A DNA stretch of 39,376 bases from JBOGIF01 sp050742415 (GTDB lineage Bacteria; Actinomycetota; Acidimicrobiia; Acidimicrobiales; AC-14), in NCBI GenBank assembly GCA_050742415.1, contig JBOGIF010000097.1, forward strand, positions 1-39,376, written 5' to 3'. A model generated the notes under the pieces. That model did not search any database. It worked only from the letters and a program-made list of their open reading frames with translations, and was not told the origin of the DNA. This document shows positions 16,843 to 24,605 of the stretch, one piece after another. Numbering within the stretch: the stretch's first letter is position 1; every line of letters begins with the position of its first letter. A program made the position numbers and the translations under genes.

Positions 16843-17601
16843 TCAGTCGACGCCCTGGCGCTCCATCCAGCCCATGAGCAGGGCGACCGCCCGGGGGTCG
16901 TGGCGCAGGCGGTGGCCGGCCTCGCCGAGCACGCGCAGCTCGACCTCACCGTGGGCGGCGTCGGCGATGGCGCGGGCGTCTTGCACCGGCACGACCGTGT
17001 CGTGGGTGCCGTGCAGGATCAAAAAAGGTCTAGGCGGCACCTTGCCTGCGGCCGCCAGCGGTCGGATCTCGCGCAGCTCACGCGCCCAGGCTTCGAGGTC
17101 CGTAGGAAAGGTGGGGTCACGGATGACACCGATGCGCCGGCACTGGCCGACGAGGTCGGCCGGGTCCGACGTCCACGAGTCAAAGTCGGCCGGTGCGGCC
17201 AGCGACGCCACCCCCCGCACGCGAGCGTCCTCGGCGGCCTCGCATATGGCGACGGCGCCTCCGGTGCCCGAGCCCGCAGTCCAGGTGCCCGAGACCGCCT
17301 CGACCGTATGCAGATGGTCGACGGCGGCACGGAGGTCATCGATCCACCCGGCCAGGGAGAAGTCGCCCCCGGAGCTGCCGGTGCCCCGCAAGTTGAAGGC
17401 CAGGACCGTCCATCCCGTGTCCTCGGCGAGGCGCTCCGCCAGCTCCGGATAGGTCCGGCCTGATCCGGCCGCCCGCCGGGGGCCGGCGGGGAACCCGTGG
17501 CACAGCACGAGGCCGAGCGGCGCGCCCTTGGGCGCAGCGGGCCGCGCCACATGGGCGGCGAGAGCGATGCCGCCTGAGTCGATGGAGACCGGCATTGTCA
17601 T
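16843..17601 (-). CDS. Alpha/beta-hydrolase fold protein lacking the nucleophile serine
   Basis: The 252-residue protein has the fold's landmarks: LVLCHGFPAGP (oxyanion region), VLAFNLRGTGSSGG, a FLILHGTHDTVVPV block with the acid Asp, and a C-terminal GEAGHRLRHDP with the His. At the nucleophile elbow, where G-x-S-x-G is expected, the sequence reads TAGSGTGGAVAI, so the nucleophile position is Gly (codon GGC). Related proteins as I recall them read GSSTGG. The adjacent Ser is one position off and may not substitute. It may therefore be a non-catalytic relative. ATG 17601 was chosen, with a weak GAGG ahead of it. Substrate is unknown. Confidence 0.8.
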   Translation of the reverse strand: MTMPVSIDSGGIALAAHVARPAAPKGAPLGLVLCHGFPAGPRRAAGSGRTYPELAERLAEDTGWTVLAFNLRGTGSSGGDFSLAGWIDDLRAAVDHLHTVEAVSGTWTAGSGTGGAVAICEAAEDARVRGVASLAAPADFDSWTSDPADLVGQCRRIGVIRDPTFPTDLEAWARELREIRPLAAAGKVPPRPFLILHGTHDTVVPVQDARAIADAAHGEVELRVLGEAGHRLRHDPRAVALLMGWMERQGVD

Positions 17602-17848
17602 GAGGCCTCGTCGGATGGTTTGGACAACAAGCTGAACTTCTAACTCCGAGAGAGATCGAAGGCACCGGGTGGGACCAGCCCCCGGACATTCTCTCGGGCG
17701 GTGGCCGGCGGTATTCGCCAGGCCGGTCCAGCTGCCGGTTAGCGGGCAGCCACCTCCAGGGTCCCATGATGACTATCGCTCAGGTGGACCACCTCCTTCC
17801 TCTGGTGCCGATATGAAACCACACCGGAGGGGGCTGAAGGTGAACTTT
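17602..17848. other. Intergenic stretch with four consecutive hairpins, possible structured RNA
   Basis: This 247-base gap between two minus-strand genes contains four inverted repeats in 150 bases. They are 17646-17697 (CCGAGAGA pairs with TCTCTCGG, and inside it CCGGG with CCCGG), 17703-17724 (GGCCGGCG with CGCC-A-GGCC), 17731-17750 (GCTGCC with GGCAGC), and the palindrome AGGTGGACCACCT at 17782-17794. On the minus strand an AGGAAGGAGGTGG purine run precedes them. A 27-codon minus-strand frame (17822 to 17739) ends in TLEVAAR; I cannot say whether it is translated. I do not recognise a known riboswitch class. Confidence 0.45.
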
Positions 17849-18292
17849 TCACACACCTTCGTCCGGCTCGGCAACCTCCTCGATGCCCCCGATCTCGATC
17901 AGGTAGGCGATCTGGGCGTCGAGCACGGCGTTGAGCTGCTCGGTCGTATAGGAGGCCTCCGCCTGCTCGGCGCGCAGGGCCACGAACTGGAACGTCTCGG
18001 CGCCGGCGATAGCCACCGGCTCGCCGCTGCCATGTGGGCTGTCGCCGTTGGTCGACACGCCGCGAAGCCGGAAGAACTCCAGATGCCAGCCCAGTATCTG
18101 GCGGACGTCGTCGGGGGACAGGACGGCGGCGACCTGGTCGTTCACGTGGTCGCAGACCCACGACACCGCCTCCTCGAAGTCGAAGACCCGGCCGGGGGCC
18201 TTGCCGGCCAGGCGCCTGGCCTCCCGGCCGACGACCACCGCGGCGATGACGAACACCACGGCCACGGCGAGAACCACGAGGATGAGCCCCAC
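17849..18292 (-). CDS. Membrane-anchored protein of unknown function
   Basis: The 147-residue protein opens with one hydrophobic segment (LILVVLAVAVVFVIAAVVVG, about residues 3-22) and then a soluble part. This contains VFDFEEAVSWVCDHVND, LSPDDVRQILGWHLEFFRL and a helical C-terminus (ASYTTEQLNAVLDAQIAYLIEIGG). It is probably a single-pass inner membrane protein with a cytoplasmic domain. I do not recognise a named family. It starts at GTG 18292, 33 bases after the acyl-CoA dehydrogenase gene, and is likely the last gene of that operon. Confidence 0.72.
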   Translation of the reverse strand: MGLILVVLAVAVVFVIAAVVVGREARRLAGKAPGRVFDFEEAVSWVCDHVNDQVAAVLSPDDVRQILGWHLEFFRLRGVSTNGDSPHGSGEPVAIAGAETFQFVALRAEQAEASYTTEQLNAVLDAQIAYLIEIGGIEEVAEPDEGV

Positions 18293-18325
18293 GGACCGGG
18301 AGGGTAGTTGCCTGTTCCTCCCGAC

Positions 18326-19411
18326 CTACCAGCCGAGCCGGCCGGCCAGCCGCTCCCGGTGGAACCGGGCGTCTCCCAGGAGCAGGGCCGAGGACCGGGC
18401 CCGCTTGTAATAGAGCTGGGCGTCGCAGTCCCAGGTGAAGCCCAGTCCACCGTGGATCTGGATGCTCCGGGCGGCGGCCCGGGCGTAGGCCTCCGAGGAC
18501 GCGGCCTTGGCCAGTGACGCGGCCACGGCCAGACCACCGTCCACGCCGGACCGGTCGCGCTGGTCGGCCAGCCGGGCTGCATGGTGGACTGCGGAACGGG
18601 CGCACTCGATGTCGACGAGCATCTCGGCGCATGGATGAGCGACTGCCTGGAAAGTCCCTATGGGCTGGCCGAACTGCACCCGCCGGCTGGCATGGGCTAC
18701 CGACATGTCGAGACACCGCTGGGCGCCTCCGACCGACTCGGCGGCCACTGCGAGGGCGGCGAGGTCGATCAGCCGGTCGACCGGCATCCCCTCCAGCGGG
18801 CGGGCGGGCACGGCGGCCAGCTCGAGCCGCATCTGCTTGCGGGTCAGGTCGACCGTCTCCAGCGGGGCGCGGGTGAGCCCGGGCGCCGTACCGGCCACGA
18901 GGAAGAGGCCCACCGAACCGGTGTCCGAGCGCCGCGCCGCCACCACCAGCAGGTCGGCGACCTGGCCGTCGACCACATAGGACTTGTGGCCGTCGAGCCG
19001 CCACGTCTCACCATCGGGTGTGGCCGTGGTGCGAACAGCTTCGTCGCCCCAGACGCCGTCGTCCTCGGCGATGGCGACGGTAGCGATCGAATTGCCCCCG
19101 GTGATCGCCGGCAACACCTCCCGGCGCACCGCCTCGTCACCCCCGTGGACGACCGCGGTGACCGCCATCGCGGTCGACAGGAAGGGCGCACACAGCAGCA
19201 CCGCGCCCGTCTCCTCCAAGGTGGAGCTCAGCTCGGCCCAACCCAGGCCCTGGCCGCCGTAGCGGGTCGGAAGGTGAAGACCGAGCAGCCCCCGGTGGGC
19301 CATCTGCTGCCAGACGTCGGGGTCGTAGCCGCTCGCGGTCTCCATGAGCCTGCGGACCTCGGCCGAAGGCGAAGCCTCGGCCAGGAACGAGCTCACCGGC
19401 GCGGCCGACAT
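18326..19411 (-). CDS. Acyl-CoA dehydrogenase family protein
   Basis: The 361-residue protein shows the FAD-dependent acyl-CoA dehydrogenase pattern: LLGLHLPTRYGGQGLGWAEL near the N-terminus, the central beta domain (WRLDGHKSYVVDGQVADLLV), and the C-terminal helical domain with RVQFGQPIGTFQAVAHPCAE and IQIHGGLGFTWDCDAQLYYK. It introduces a double bond next to the CoA thioester. The usual catalytic Glu of the Y-E-G type motif near the C-terminus is not obvious, as in one subunit of actinobacterial heteromeric (steroid/FadE-type) enzymes, so it may need a partner. The start ATG 19411 is seven bases after the debranching-enzyme stop, suggesting an operon, although the two functions are not obviously related. 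Confidence 0.88.
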   Translation of the reverse strand: MSAAPVSSFLAEASPSAEVRRLMETASGYDPDVWQQMAHRGLLGLHLPTRYGGQGLGWAELSSTLEETGAVLLCAPFLSTAMAVTAVVHGGDEAVRREVLPAITGGNSIATVAIAEDDGVWGDEAVRTTATPDGETWRLDGHKSYVVDGQVADLLVVAARRSDTGSVGLFLVAGTAPGLTRAPLETVDLTRKQMRLELAAVPARPLEGMPVDRLIDLAALAVAAESVGGAQRCLDMSVAHASRRVQFGQPIGTFQAVAHPCAEMLVDIECARSAVHHAARLADQRDRSGVDGGLAVAASLAKAASSEAYARAAARSIQIHGGLGFTWDCDAQLYYKRARSSALLLGDARFHRERLAGRLGW

Positions 19412-19418
19412 CGGCTCG

Positions 19419-21554
19419 TTATGCCGTCAGCGGGTCGCGGGGGGCCCCGATCACCTCGATCTCGGGAGGCAGGCCCTCGATCTCGACCTCGTCGCCTCTC
19501 ACGTCGACGGTCACCCGGTGGCCGGCCAGGGGGATGCGCTCGACGCGCAGGCGGGAGATCCAGTCCGGCAGGATCGGCGAGATCCACACCTTGTCGTGCG
19601 GTACCCACGGGTCGAGGCGCAGAAGGGTCCGCAGGAAAAGCAGCGGCGACGCCGCCGACCAGGCCTGCGGCGCGCACGACGACGGGTAGCGCACCGGGAA
19701 CGGCACCTCGTCGCGGCCCAGGCCTCCGAACAGCTCGGGGAGCCGGTGGCCGAAACAGGCCGCGACCTCGAACAGCCCCCGCAGGACTCGGTGGGCCTCG
19801 TCGACGAAGCCGTAGCGCATGAGCCCGGCCGCGATCAGGGCGTTGTCGTGGGGCCAGACCGAGCCCACGTGGTAGCTGACCGGGTTGTACCCGGCCATGT
19901 CACGCGAGAGGGTGCGAATGCCCCAACCGGTGAACATGTCGGGTGCCAGCAGGCGCTCGGCGACCAGGGGCGCCTTGTCGGCGTCGACGATGCCCGTCCA
20001 CAGGCAGTGCCCGATGTTGGAGGCCATGGCGTCGACCGGGCGTTTGTCGCCGTCGAGGGCCATGGCGAAGTAGCCCTTGTCCTCGAGCCAGAAGTCGCGG
20101 TTGAAGGCCTCCTTCAGGGCGGCCGCCTTCTTGCGGTAGCGGGCCGCCGTGCCCCAGTCCTCGGCCTCGTCGGCGAAGTGGGCGCGGGCCAGGTAGGCGC
20201 CGTACACGTAGCCCTGCACCTCGCACATGGCGATGGGGGGGCGGGCCAGGCGGCCGTCGGCAAAGCGCACCGCGTCCCAGGAGTCCTTCCAGCCCTGGTT
20301 GACGAGCCCACGGTCCGAGGACCGCCGGTACTCCACGTACCCGTCTGCGTCGGCGTCGCCGAACTCCTCGATCCACGCCATGGCCCGGTCGGCCGCCGGC
20401 AGGAGGCTGTCGACGATGTCGGTGGCCAGGCCCCACCGCCGAAGCTCGCCGAGGAGCATCACGAACAGCGGCGTGGAGTCCGCCGACCCGTAGTAGATCG
20501 ACCCCCCGCCGAGCGAGAGCGAAGGGGCCTCACCGAAGCGCATCTCGTGGAGGATGCGGCCGGGCTCCTCGTCGTTGCGTGCATCGACCTTGGTGCCCTG
20601 GAACCGAGCCAGTGTCTGGAGCACGCCCTTGGCCAGCTCGGGGTCGACGATGAGCGCCATCCCGGCGGTGAGCAGCGAGTCGCGGCCGAACAGTGTCATG
20701 AACCACGGAGCGCCGGCGGCCACCACGGTGCGCTCGGGATGGTCGGGGTCGAAGATGCGCAGCGCACCGAGGTCCTCGGCGCTGCGTTCCACCACGAGGG
20801 CTAGCTCCTCGTAGTCGGTCCCCACCGCGGGCACGGCGCTGCGCCATGCGTCGAGGCGCCGCTGGGGCGTGGCGTGCTCGACCGGTTCGCCGCACTGGTA
20901 ACGGGGCTCGATCGCCTCGCCCTCGATGACGGGCGTGAGCTGCACGCATGTGTCCCAGCTGGCCCGGGCCGGCACGACCGCCTCGAAGGCGACGATGTTG
21001 GCGATGACGCGGGCCGGAGTGCCGGTGGTCACCCGCAGACCCTTGTTCACCGTTCCCTTGTGGTAGCCGAACGACAGCACCCCAGCGGAGGACTCGACGG
21101 TGACGCCGTCCTCGGAGACCACCCTCCCCTCCTTGACCCGGAAGAGGTTGGCGAAGTCGGCGCCGATCTCCAGCTCGACCGAGCAGTACGCCGGCTCCTC
21201 GCCGTAGTTGCGCACGACCAGGTCCTCGCGCATGCCCCGCCCGACGTAGCGGTACCGGAACACCATGAGGGTGCTGTCGGCCCGGTCGCCGCCGGGTTGG
21301 GCCCGCAGGACGAAGGTGGCGGCGAACGGGTTCGTACGCTCGGCCGCCAAGGGCTCCGGCCGGGTCTCGTTGACGCGCAGCTCGAAGCTGGACAGGAACC
21401 GGGTGTCGCGGAAGAACAGGCCCTGGGCGGAGTCCGACATGATGTCGCCGCTGCGGTCGGAGATGCAGAAGGCTGAGCCCTCCACGAGCGTCACGGCGCC
21501 GTCGGCCGAGCCGAGCGTCGCGCTGGCGCCCGTGAAGGTCCACGGATCGGCCAT
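19419..21554 (-). CDS. Glycogen-debranching-type (amylo-alpha-1,6-glucosidase family) enzyme
   Basis: The 711-residue protein has an N-terminal glycogen-debranching beta domain (SGDIMSDSAQGLFFRDTRFL, then SFELRVNETRP). A C-terminal (alpha/alpha)6 glycosidase domain follows (APWFMTLFGRDSLLTAGMAL, GSADSTPLFVMLLGELRRWG, VNQGWKDSWDAVRFADG, CEVQGYVYGAYLARA, HVGSVWPHDNALIAAGL). This layout is common in actinobacterial trehalose/glycogen or rhamnosidase-like enzymes; substrate is not certain. ATG 21554 was chosen because TACCTT lies six bases upstream and the conserved N-terminus follows. It is divergent from sufC1 with 75 bases between and heads an operon with the acyl-CoA dehydrogenase gene. Confidence 0.88.
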   Translation of the reverse strand: MADPWTFTGASATLGSADGAVTLVEGSAFCISDRSGDIMSDSAQGLFFRDTRFLSSFELRVNETRPEPLAAERTNPFAATFVLRAQPGGDRADSTLMVFRYRYVGRGMREDLVVRNYGEEPAYCSVELEIGADFANLFRVKEGRVVSEDGVTVESSAGVLSFGYHKGTVNKGLRVTTGTPARVIANIVAFEAVVPARASWDTCVQLTPVIEGEAIEPRYQCGEPVEHATPQRRLDAWRSAVPAVGTDYEELALVVERSAEDLGALRIFDPDHPERTVVAAGAPWFMTLFGRDSLLTAGMALIVDPELAKGVLQTLARFQGTKVDARNDEEPGRILHEMRFGEAPSLSLGGGSIYYGSADSTPLFVMLLGELRRWGLATDIVDSLLPAADRAMAWIEEFGDADADGYVEYRRSSDRGLVNQGWKDSWDAVRFADGRLARPPIAMCEVQGYVYGAYLARAHFADEAEDWGTAARYRKKAAALKEAFNRDFWLEDKGYFAMALDGDKRPVDAMASNIGHCLWTGIVDADKAPLVAERLLAPDMFTGWGIRTLSRDMAGYNPVSYHVGSVWPHDNALIAAGLMRYGFVDEAHRVLRGLFEVAACFGHRLPELFGGLGRDEVPFPVRYPSSCAPQAWSAASPLLFLRTLLRLDPWVPHDKVWISPILPDWISRLRVERIPLAGHRVTVDVRGDEVEIEGLPPEIEVIGAPRDPLTA

Positions 21555-21560
21555 CGGAGA

Positions 21561-21566
21561 AAGGTA
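21561..21566 (-). promoter_or_regulatory. -10 box TACCTT, leaderless start of the debranching-enzyme gene
   Basis: On the minus strand TACCTT is followed by TCTCCG and ATG 21554. Confidence 0.5.
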
Positions 21567-21602
21567 GTCGCCGCAGGTCCAGGGCTCACGGACCAATTTC
21601 TC

Positions 21603-21614
21603 CTACGGACGTAG
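21603..21614. promoter_or_regulatory. Palindrome CTACG-GA-CGTAG, possible operator of sufC1
   Basis: A perfect 5+2+5 inverted repeat ends three bases before the TAATCT box of sufC1. A repressor bound there would block the promoter. A SufR-like Fe-S-sensing regulator is an attractive candidate, but no such gene is in the window and the motif is not one I know for SufR. Confidence 0.4.
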
Positions 21615-21617
21615 TGG

Positions 21618-21623
21618 TAATCT
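21618..21623 (+). promoter_or_regulatory. -10 box TAATCT, leaderless start of sufC1
   Basis: TAATCT is followed by six bases and GTG 21630. Confidence 0.6.
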
Positions 21624-21629
21624 GGACAG

Positions 21630-22379
21630 GTGAGCAGTCCCCTCTTCCAGATCGAGGGCCTGCGGGTGGCGGTCGAGGGCACCGAGATCCTCAAGGGTGT
21701 CGACCTGACCGTGGCGGCCGGCGAGGTGCACGCCCTGATGGGCCCCAACGGCTCGGGGAAGTCCACCCTGGCCAACACCCTGCTGGCCCATCCCGACTAC
21801 CGGGTCACCGCCGGGCGGATCCTGTTCAAGGGCGACGACATCACCGCCACGCCCACCGACGTCCGCGGCAAGTCCGGCCTGTTCCTGGCCTTCCAGTACC
21901 CGGAGGAGATCCCGGGCGTCTCGGTGATCCAGTTCCTGCGCCAGGCCCTGTCGGCCCGCAAGGGCGTCGACCTTTCGATCCTGGAGCTGCGGCTGGCGAT
22001 CATGGACTGGATGGGCCGGCTCGGCATCGACCCGGCGTTCGGCGACCGCTACCTCAACGAGGGGTTCTCCGGCGGCGAGAAGAAACGCAACGAGATCCTG
22101 CAGATGGCGATCCTCGAGCCCGAGTTCGCGGTGCTCGACGAGACCGACTCGGGGCTCGACATCGACGCTCTGCGGGTCGTGGCCAAGGGTGTGCAGGAGG
22201 TCATGGCCGCCCGGCCCGACCTGGGCGTACTCTGCATCACCCACTACCAGCGCATCCTGAGCTACCTGGAGCCCGACGTCGTGCACATCCTCGTCGACGG
22301 CCGGATCGTGGAGAGCGGTGGGCCGGAGCTGGCCCGGCGGCTGGAGCAGGAGGGCTACGAGGCGTGGCGCTCGACGTAG
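21630..22379 (+). CDS. sufC: Fe-S cluster assembly ATPase SufC (copy 1)
   Basis: The 249-residue ABC-type ATPase shows Walker A GPNGSGKST, the SufC-specific FLAFQYPEEIPGVSVIQFLR, signature SGGEKKRNEILQMA, Walker B VLDETDSGLDIDAL and ITHYQRILSYLEPDVVH. SufC drives the SufBCD scaffold on which Fe-S clusters form. It starts at GTG 21630 after a TAATCT box and a palindrome, and overlaps sufS by 16 bases. A second SufC is encoded at 29598-30401; the two are clearly distinct sequences, not a recent duplicate. Confidence 0.93.
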   Translation: MSSPLFQIEGLRVAVEGTEILKGVDLTVAAGEVHALMGPNGSGKSTLANTLLAHPDYRVTAGRILFKGDDITATPTDVRGKSGLFLAFQYPEEIPGVSVIQFLRQALSARKGVDLSILELRLAIMDWMGRLGIDPAFGDRYLNEGFSGGEKKRNEILQMAILEPEFAVLDETDSGLDIDALRVVAKGVQEVMAARPDLGVLCITHYQRILSYLEPDVVHILVDGRIVESGGPELARRLEQEGYEAWRST

Positions 22380-23599
22380 GCGCCGTCAAAGCCGACTTCC
22401 CGATCCTGAACCGCACGGTCGGCGGGCGCCGGCTCGTGTACCTCGACTCGGCGGCCAGCTCCCAGAAGCCCCGTGCCGTCCTCGACGCCATGGACCGGTA
22501 CTACGAGACGACCCACGCCAACGTGCACCGGGGCGTCTACCGCATGGCCGAGGAGGCCACCGCTGCGTACGAGGAGGCCCGGGCCAAGGTGGCGCGGTTC
22601 ATCGGTGCCCCGGGACGGCGGGGAGTGGTGTTCACCAAGAACGCCACGGAGGCCATCAACCTGGTCGCCCACTCCTTCGGCCGTGGCCGGCTCGGTGCCG
22701 GCAAGGCCGTCCTGCTAACTGAGATGGAGCACCACGCCAACATCGTCCCGTGGCTGATGCTGGCCGAGGAGCGGGGCACCGAGCTGCGGTTCATCCCCAT
22801 CGACGCCGACGGACGCCTGGTGCTCGACGACCTCGACCGCCGCCTCGACGGTGTGGGCCTGGTGTCGCTGACGGCCATGTCGAACGTCCTGGGCACCATC
22901 AACCCGGTCCGGCGCATCGCCGATGCCGCCCACGCCGCCGGCGCCCTGGTGATGGTCGACGCCGCCCAGTCGGTGCCCCATCTCACCACCCACGTCGGGG
23001 CCCTGGGCTGTGACTTCCTGGCCTTCTCGGGCCACAAGATGTGCGGGCCGACCGGCATCGGGGTGCTGTGGGGTCGCGACGACCTGCTCGACGAGATGCC
23101 GGCCTTCCTCGGCGGAGGTGAGATGATCCGTGACGTGCGGCTCGACGGCTGGACGCCCAACGAGATCCCGTGGAAGTTCGAGGCGGGCACCCCTCCCATC
23201 GCCGAGTCCGTGGGCCTCGGGGCGGCGGTCGACTACCTCAGCGGCCTCGGCATGGCGTCGGTGCGCGACCACGAGGTCGCCCTCACCCGCTATGCGCTGG
23301 ACACCCTCGGCGAGCGCCTCGGCGACAAGCTGTGCGTGTTCGGTCCGGCCGAGGCCACCGAGCGCGGCGGCGTGGTGTCGTTCACCTACGCCGACGTTCA
23401 CCCGCACGACCTGTCGCAGGTCCTCGACGAGTCGGGCATCTGCGTCAGAGCCGGGCACCACTGCGCCAAGCCCCTGATGCGCCGCCTGGGCGTGGGCGCG
23501 ACGGCGCGGGCCTCCTTCTACGTCTACAACGACGAAGCCGACGTCGATGCCCTGGCCGAAGGCCTGCGCGCCGCGTCCGACCTCTTCCTGCCGGCGTAG
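22364..23599 (+). CDS. sufS: Cysteine desulfurase SufS
   Basis: The 411-residue PLP enzyme takes sulfur from cysteine for Fe-S cluster assembly. Motifs in order are VYLDSAASSQKPRAVLDAMD, NVHRGVYRMAEEAT, TEMEHHANIVPW, VDAAQSVPH, FSGHKMCGPTGIGVLWG with the PLP lysine, and ICVRAGHHCAKPLMRRLG with the active-site Cys. The group II (SufS) form is clear from the RAGHHCA context, and its partner SufU follows. The start GTG 22364 lies inside the end of sufC1 (16-base overlap). Length matches the family (about 410). Confidence 0.95.
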   Translation: MALDVGAVKADFPILNRTVGGRRLVYLDSAASSQKPRAVLDAMDRYYETTHANVHRGVYRMAEEATAAYEEARAKVARFIGAPGRRGVVFTKNATEAINLVAHSFGRGRLGAGKAVLLTEMEHHANIVPWLMLAEERGTELRFIPIDADGRLVLDDLDRRLDGVGLVSLTAMSNVLGTINPVRRIADAAHAAGALVMVDAAQSVPHLTTHVGALGCDFLAFSGHKMCGPTGIGVLWGRDDLLDEMPAFLGGGEMIRDVRLDGWTPNEIPWKFEAGTPPIAESVGLGAAVDYLSGLGMASVRDHEVALTRYALDTLGERLGDKLCVFGPAEATERGGVVSFTYADVHPHDLSQVLDESGICVRAGHHCAKPLMRRLGVGATARASFYVYNDEADVDALAEGLRAASDLFLPA

Positions 23600-23617
23600 A
23601 GGACTGCAAGCACGACG

Positions 23618-24106
23618 ATGAGCGGACTCGAAGACCTCTATCGCGAGATCATTCTCGACCACTACCGGAACCCCCGGAACCGGGGCGAGCTGCCCTGCCC
23701 GCCCGCCCATCGGTTCGACGGCTTCAACCCTCTTTGCGGCGACGAGGTGGTCGTCTACGTCGACCTCGGTCCTGAGGGAGAGGTGGCCGACATCCGCATC
23801 GACGGGCAGGGCTGCTCGATCAGCCAGTCGTCGGCCTCGATGATGTCGGCGGCTGTCAAGGGCCGTCCGGCGGCTCACGCCAGGGACATGATCCGGGCGT
23901 TCAAGGCCATGATGTCGATCCACGAATACCAGCTCGACGGCGAGGGTAACGAGGTCGGCGAGGCGGTCGCTCCCGACAGCGAGATCGACCTCGGCGACCT
24001 GGAGGCCCTCCGGGGCGTGGTCAAGTTCCCGGTACGGATCAAATGCGCGACTCTGCCCTGGAACACCCTGGCCCAAGCCGTCGAGCAGGCCGCTCCCACC
24101 TCGTGA
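23618..24106 (+). CDS. sufU: SufU, zinc-dependent sulfur transfer protein
   Basis: The 162-residue IscU-fold protein accepts sulfur from SufS and passes it to the SufBCD scaffold. It has the three conserved cysteines in NPLCGDEVVVYVDL, IDGQGCSISQSSASMM, and RIKCATLPWNTL, and the insertion before RIKC typical of SufU compared with IscU. The start ATG 23618 is 18 bases after the sufS stop. Its stop overlaps the lipoprotein gene's GTG by two bases. Confidence 0.94.
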   Translation: MSGLEDLYREIILDHYRNPRNRGELPCPPAHRFDGFNPLCGDEVVVYVDLGPEGEVADIRIDGQGCSISQSSASMMSAAVKGRPAAHARDMIRAFKAMMSIHEYQLDGEGNEVGEAVAPDSEIDLGDLEALRGVVKFPVRIKCATLPWNTLAQAVEQAAPTS

Positions 24107-24591
24107 GGCGGTCACCAGTCACCGCGGCCGCAGCGGCCATCGCCATCGCCATACTGCTCGCCGCTTGCGGCGGGGAGGGCTCCGACGATTCAGCGGCCAC
24201 CATTGTCACCACGGCGCCGCCGACGACGGTCACGACGCTGCCCGGCCCGGGCGGCAAGTTCTGCGACCTGGTCCGGTCCTACACCGACCGGCTCTCCAAC
24301 CTCGGCCCGTCGCTGGTCAACCCGGAGGCCCTGCGTAAGGTGCTCGAGGAGGCCGGCCCGCTCATCGACGAGGCCGAGGCGCTCGCCCCGCCCGAGGTGG
24401 CGCCCGACATCCGGTTGCTGGCCGCCTCGTCGCGCAAGTTCCTGGGTGAGCTGCGGGCCGTGGGCTTCGACTACACGAAACTGCCCCCCGAGGCCTTCCA
24501 GCAGCTCCAGGCGCCCGAGATCCGCGCCGCCCAGGGCCGGCTCCAGACCTACATCCGCGACGTCTGTCGCGTCGGGCCGCAGCCCGGCTGA
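24103..24591 (+). CDS. Small lipoprotein of unknown function
   Basis: From GTG 24103 the 162-residue product begins MRRSPVTAAAAAIAIAILL and runs into a lipobox, LAAC (about residue 22), followed by a Ser/Thr/Pro-rich linker. This indicates a lipid-anchored exported protein. The mature part is helical (FCDLVRSYTDRLSNLGPS, LRKVLEEAGPLIDEAEAL, PDIRLLAASSRKFLGELRAV) with two cysteines that could form a disulfide. The frame is open further upstream inside sufU, but the signal peptide supports this start, which overlaps the sufU stop. No family is recognised; similar small lipoproteins are common in Acidimicrobiia-like genomes. Confidence 0.75.
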   Translation: MRRSPVTAAAAAIAIAILLAACGGEGSDDSAATIVTTAPPTTVTTLPGPGGKFCDLVRSYTDRLSNLGPSLVNPEALRKVLEEAGPLIDEAEALAPPEVAPDIRLLAASSRKFLGELRAVGFDYTKLPPEAFQQLQAPEIRAAQGRLQTYIRDVCRVGPQPG

Positions 24592-24605
24592 GCCAGGCGG
24601 CACTG

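Noticed and set aside
17739..19004. 421-codon minus-strand frame over the acyl-CoA dehydrogenase and membrane protein genes
   Set aside because: It is out of frame with two better supported genes and is Arg/Gly/Pro-rich; only its last 27 codons in the gap were kept as an open question.
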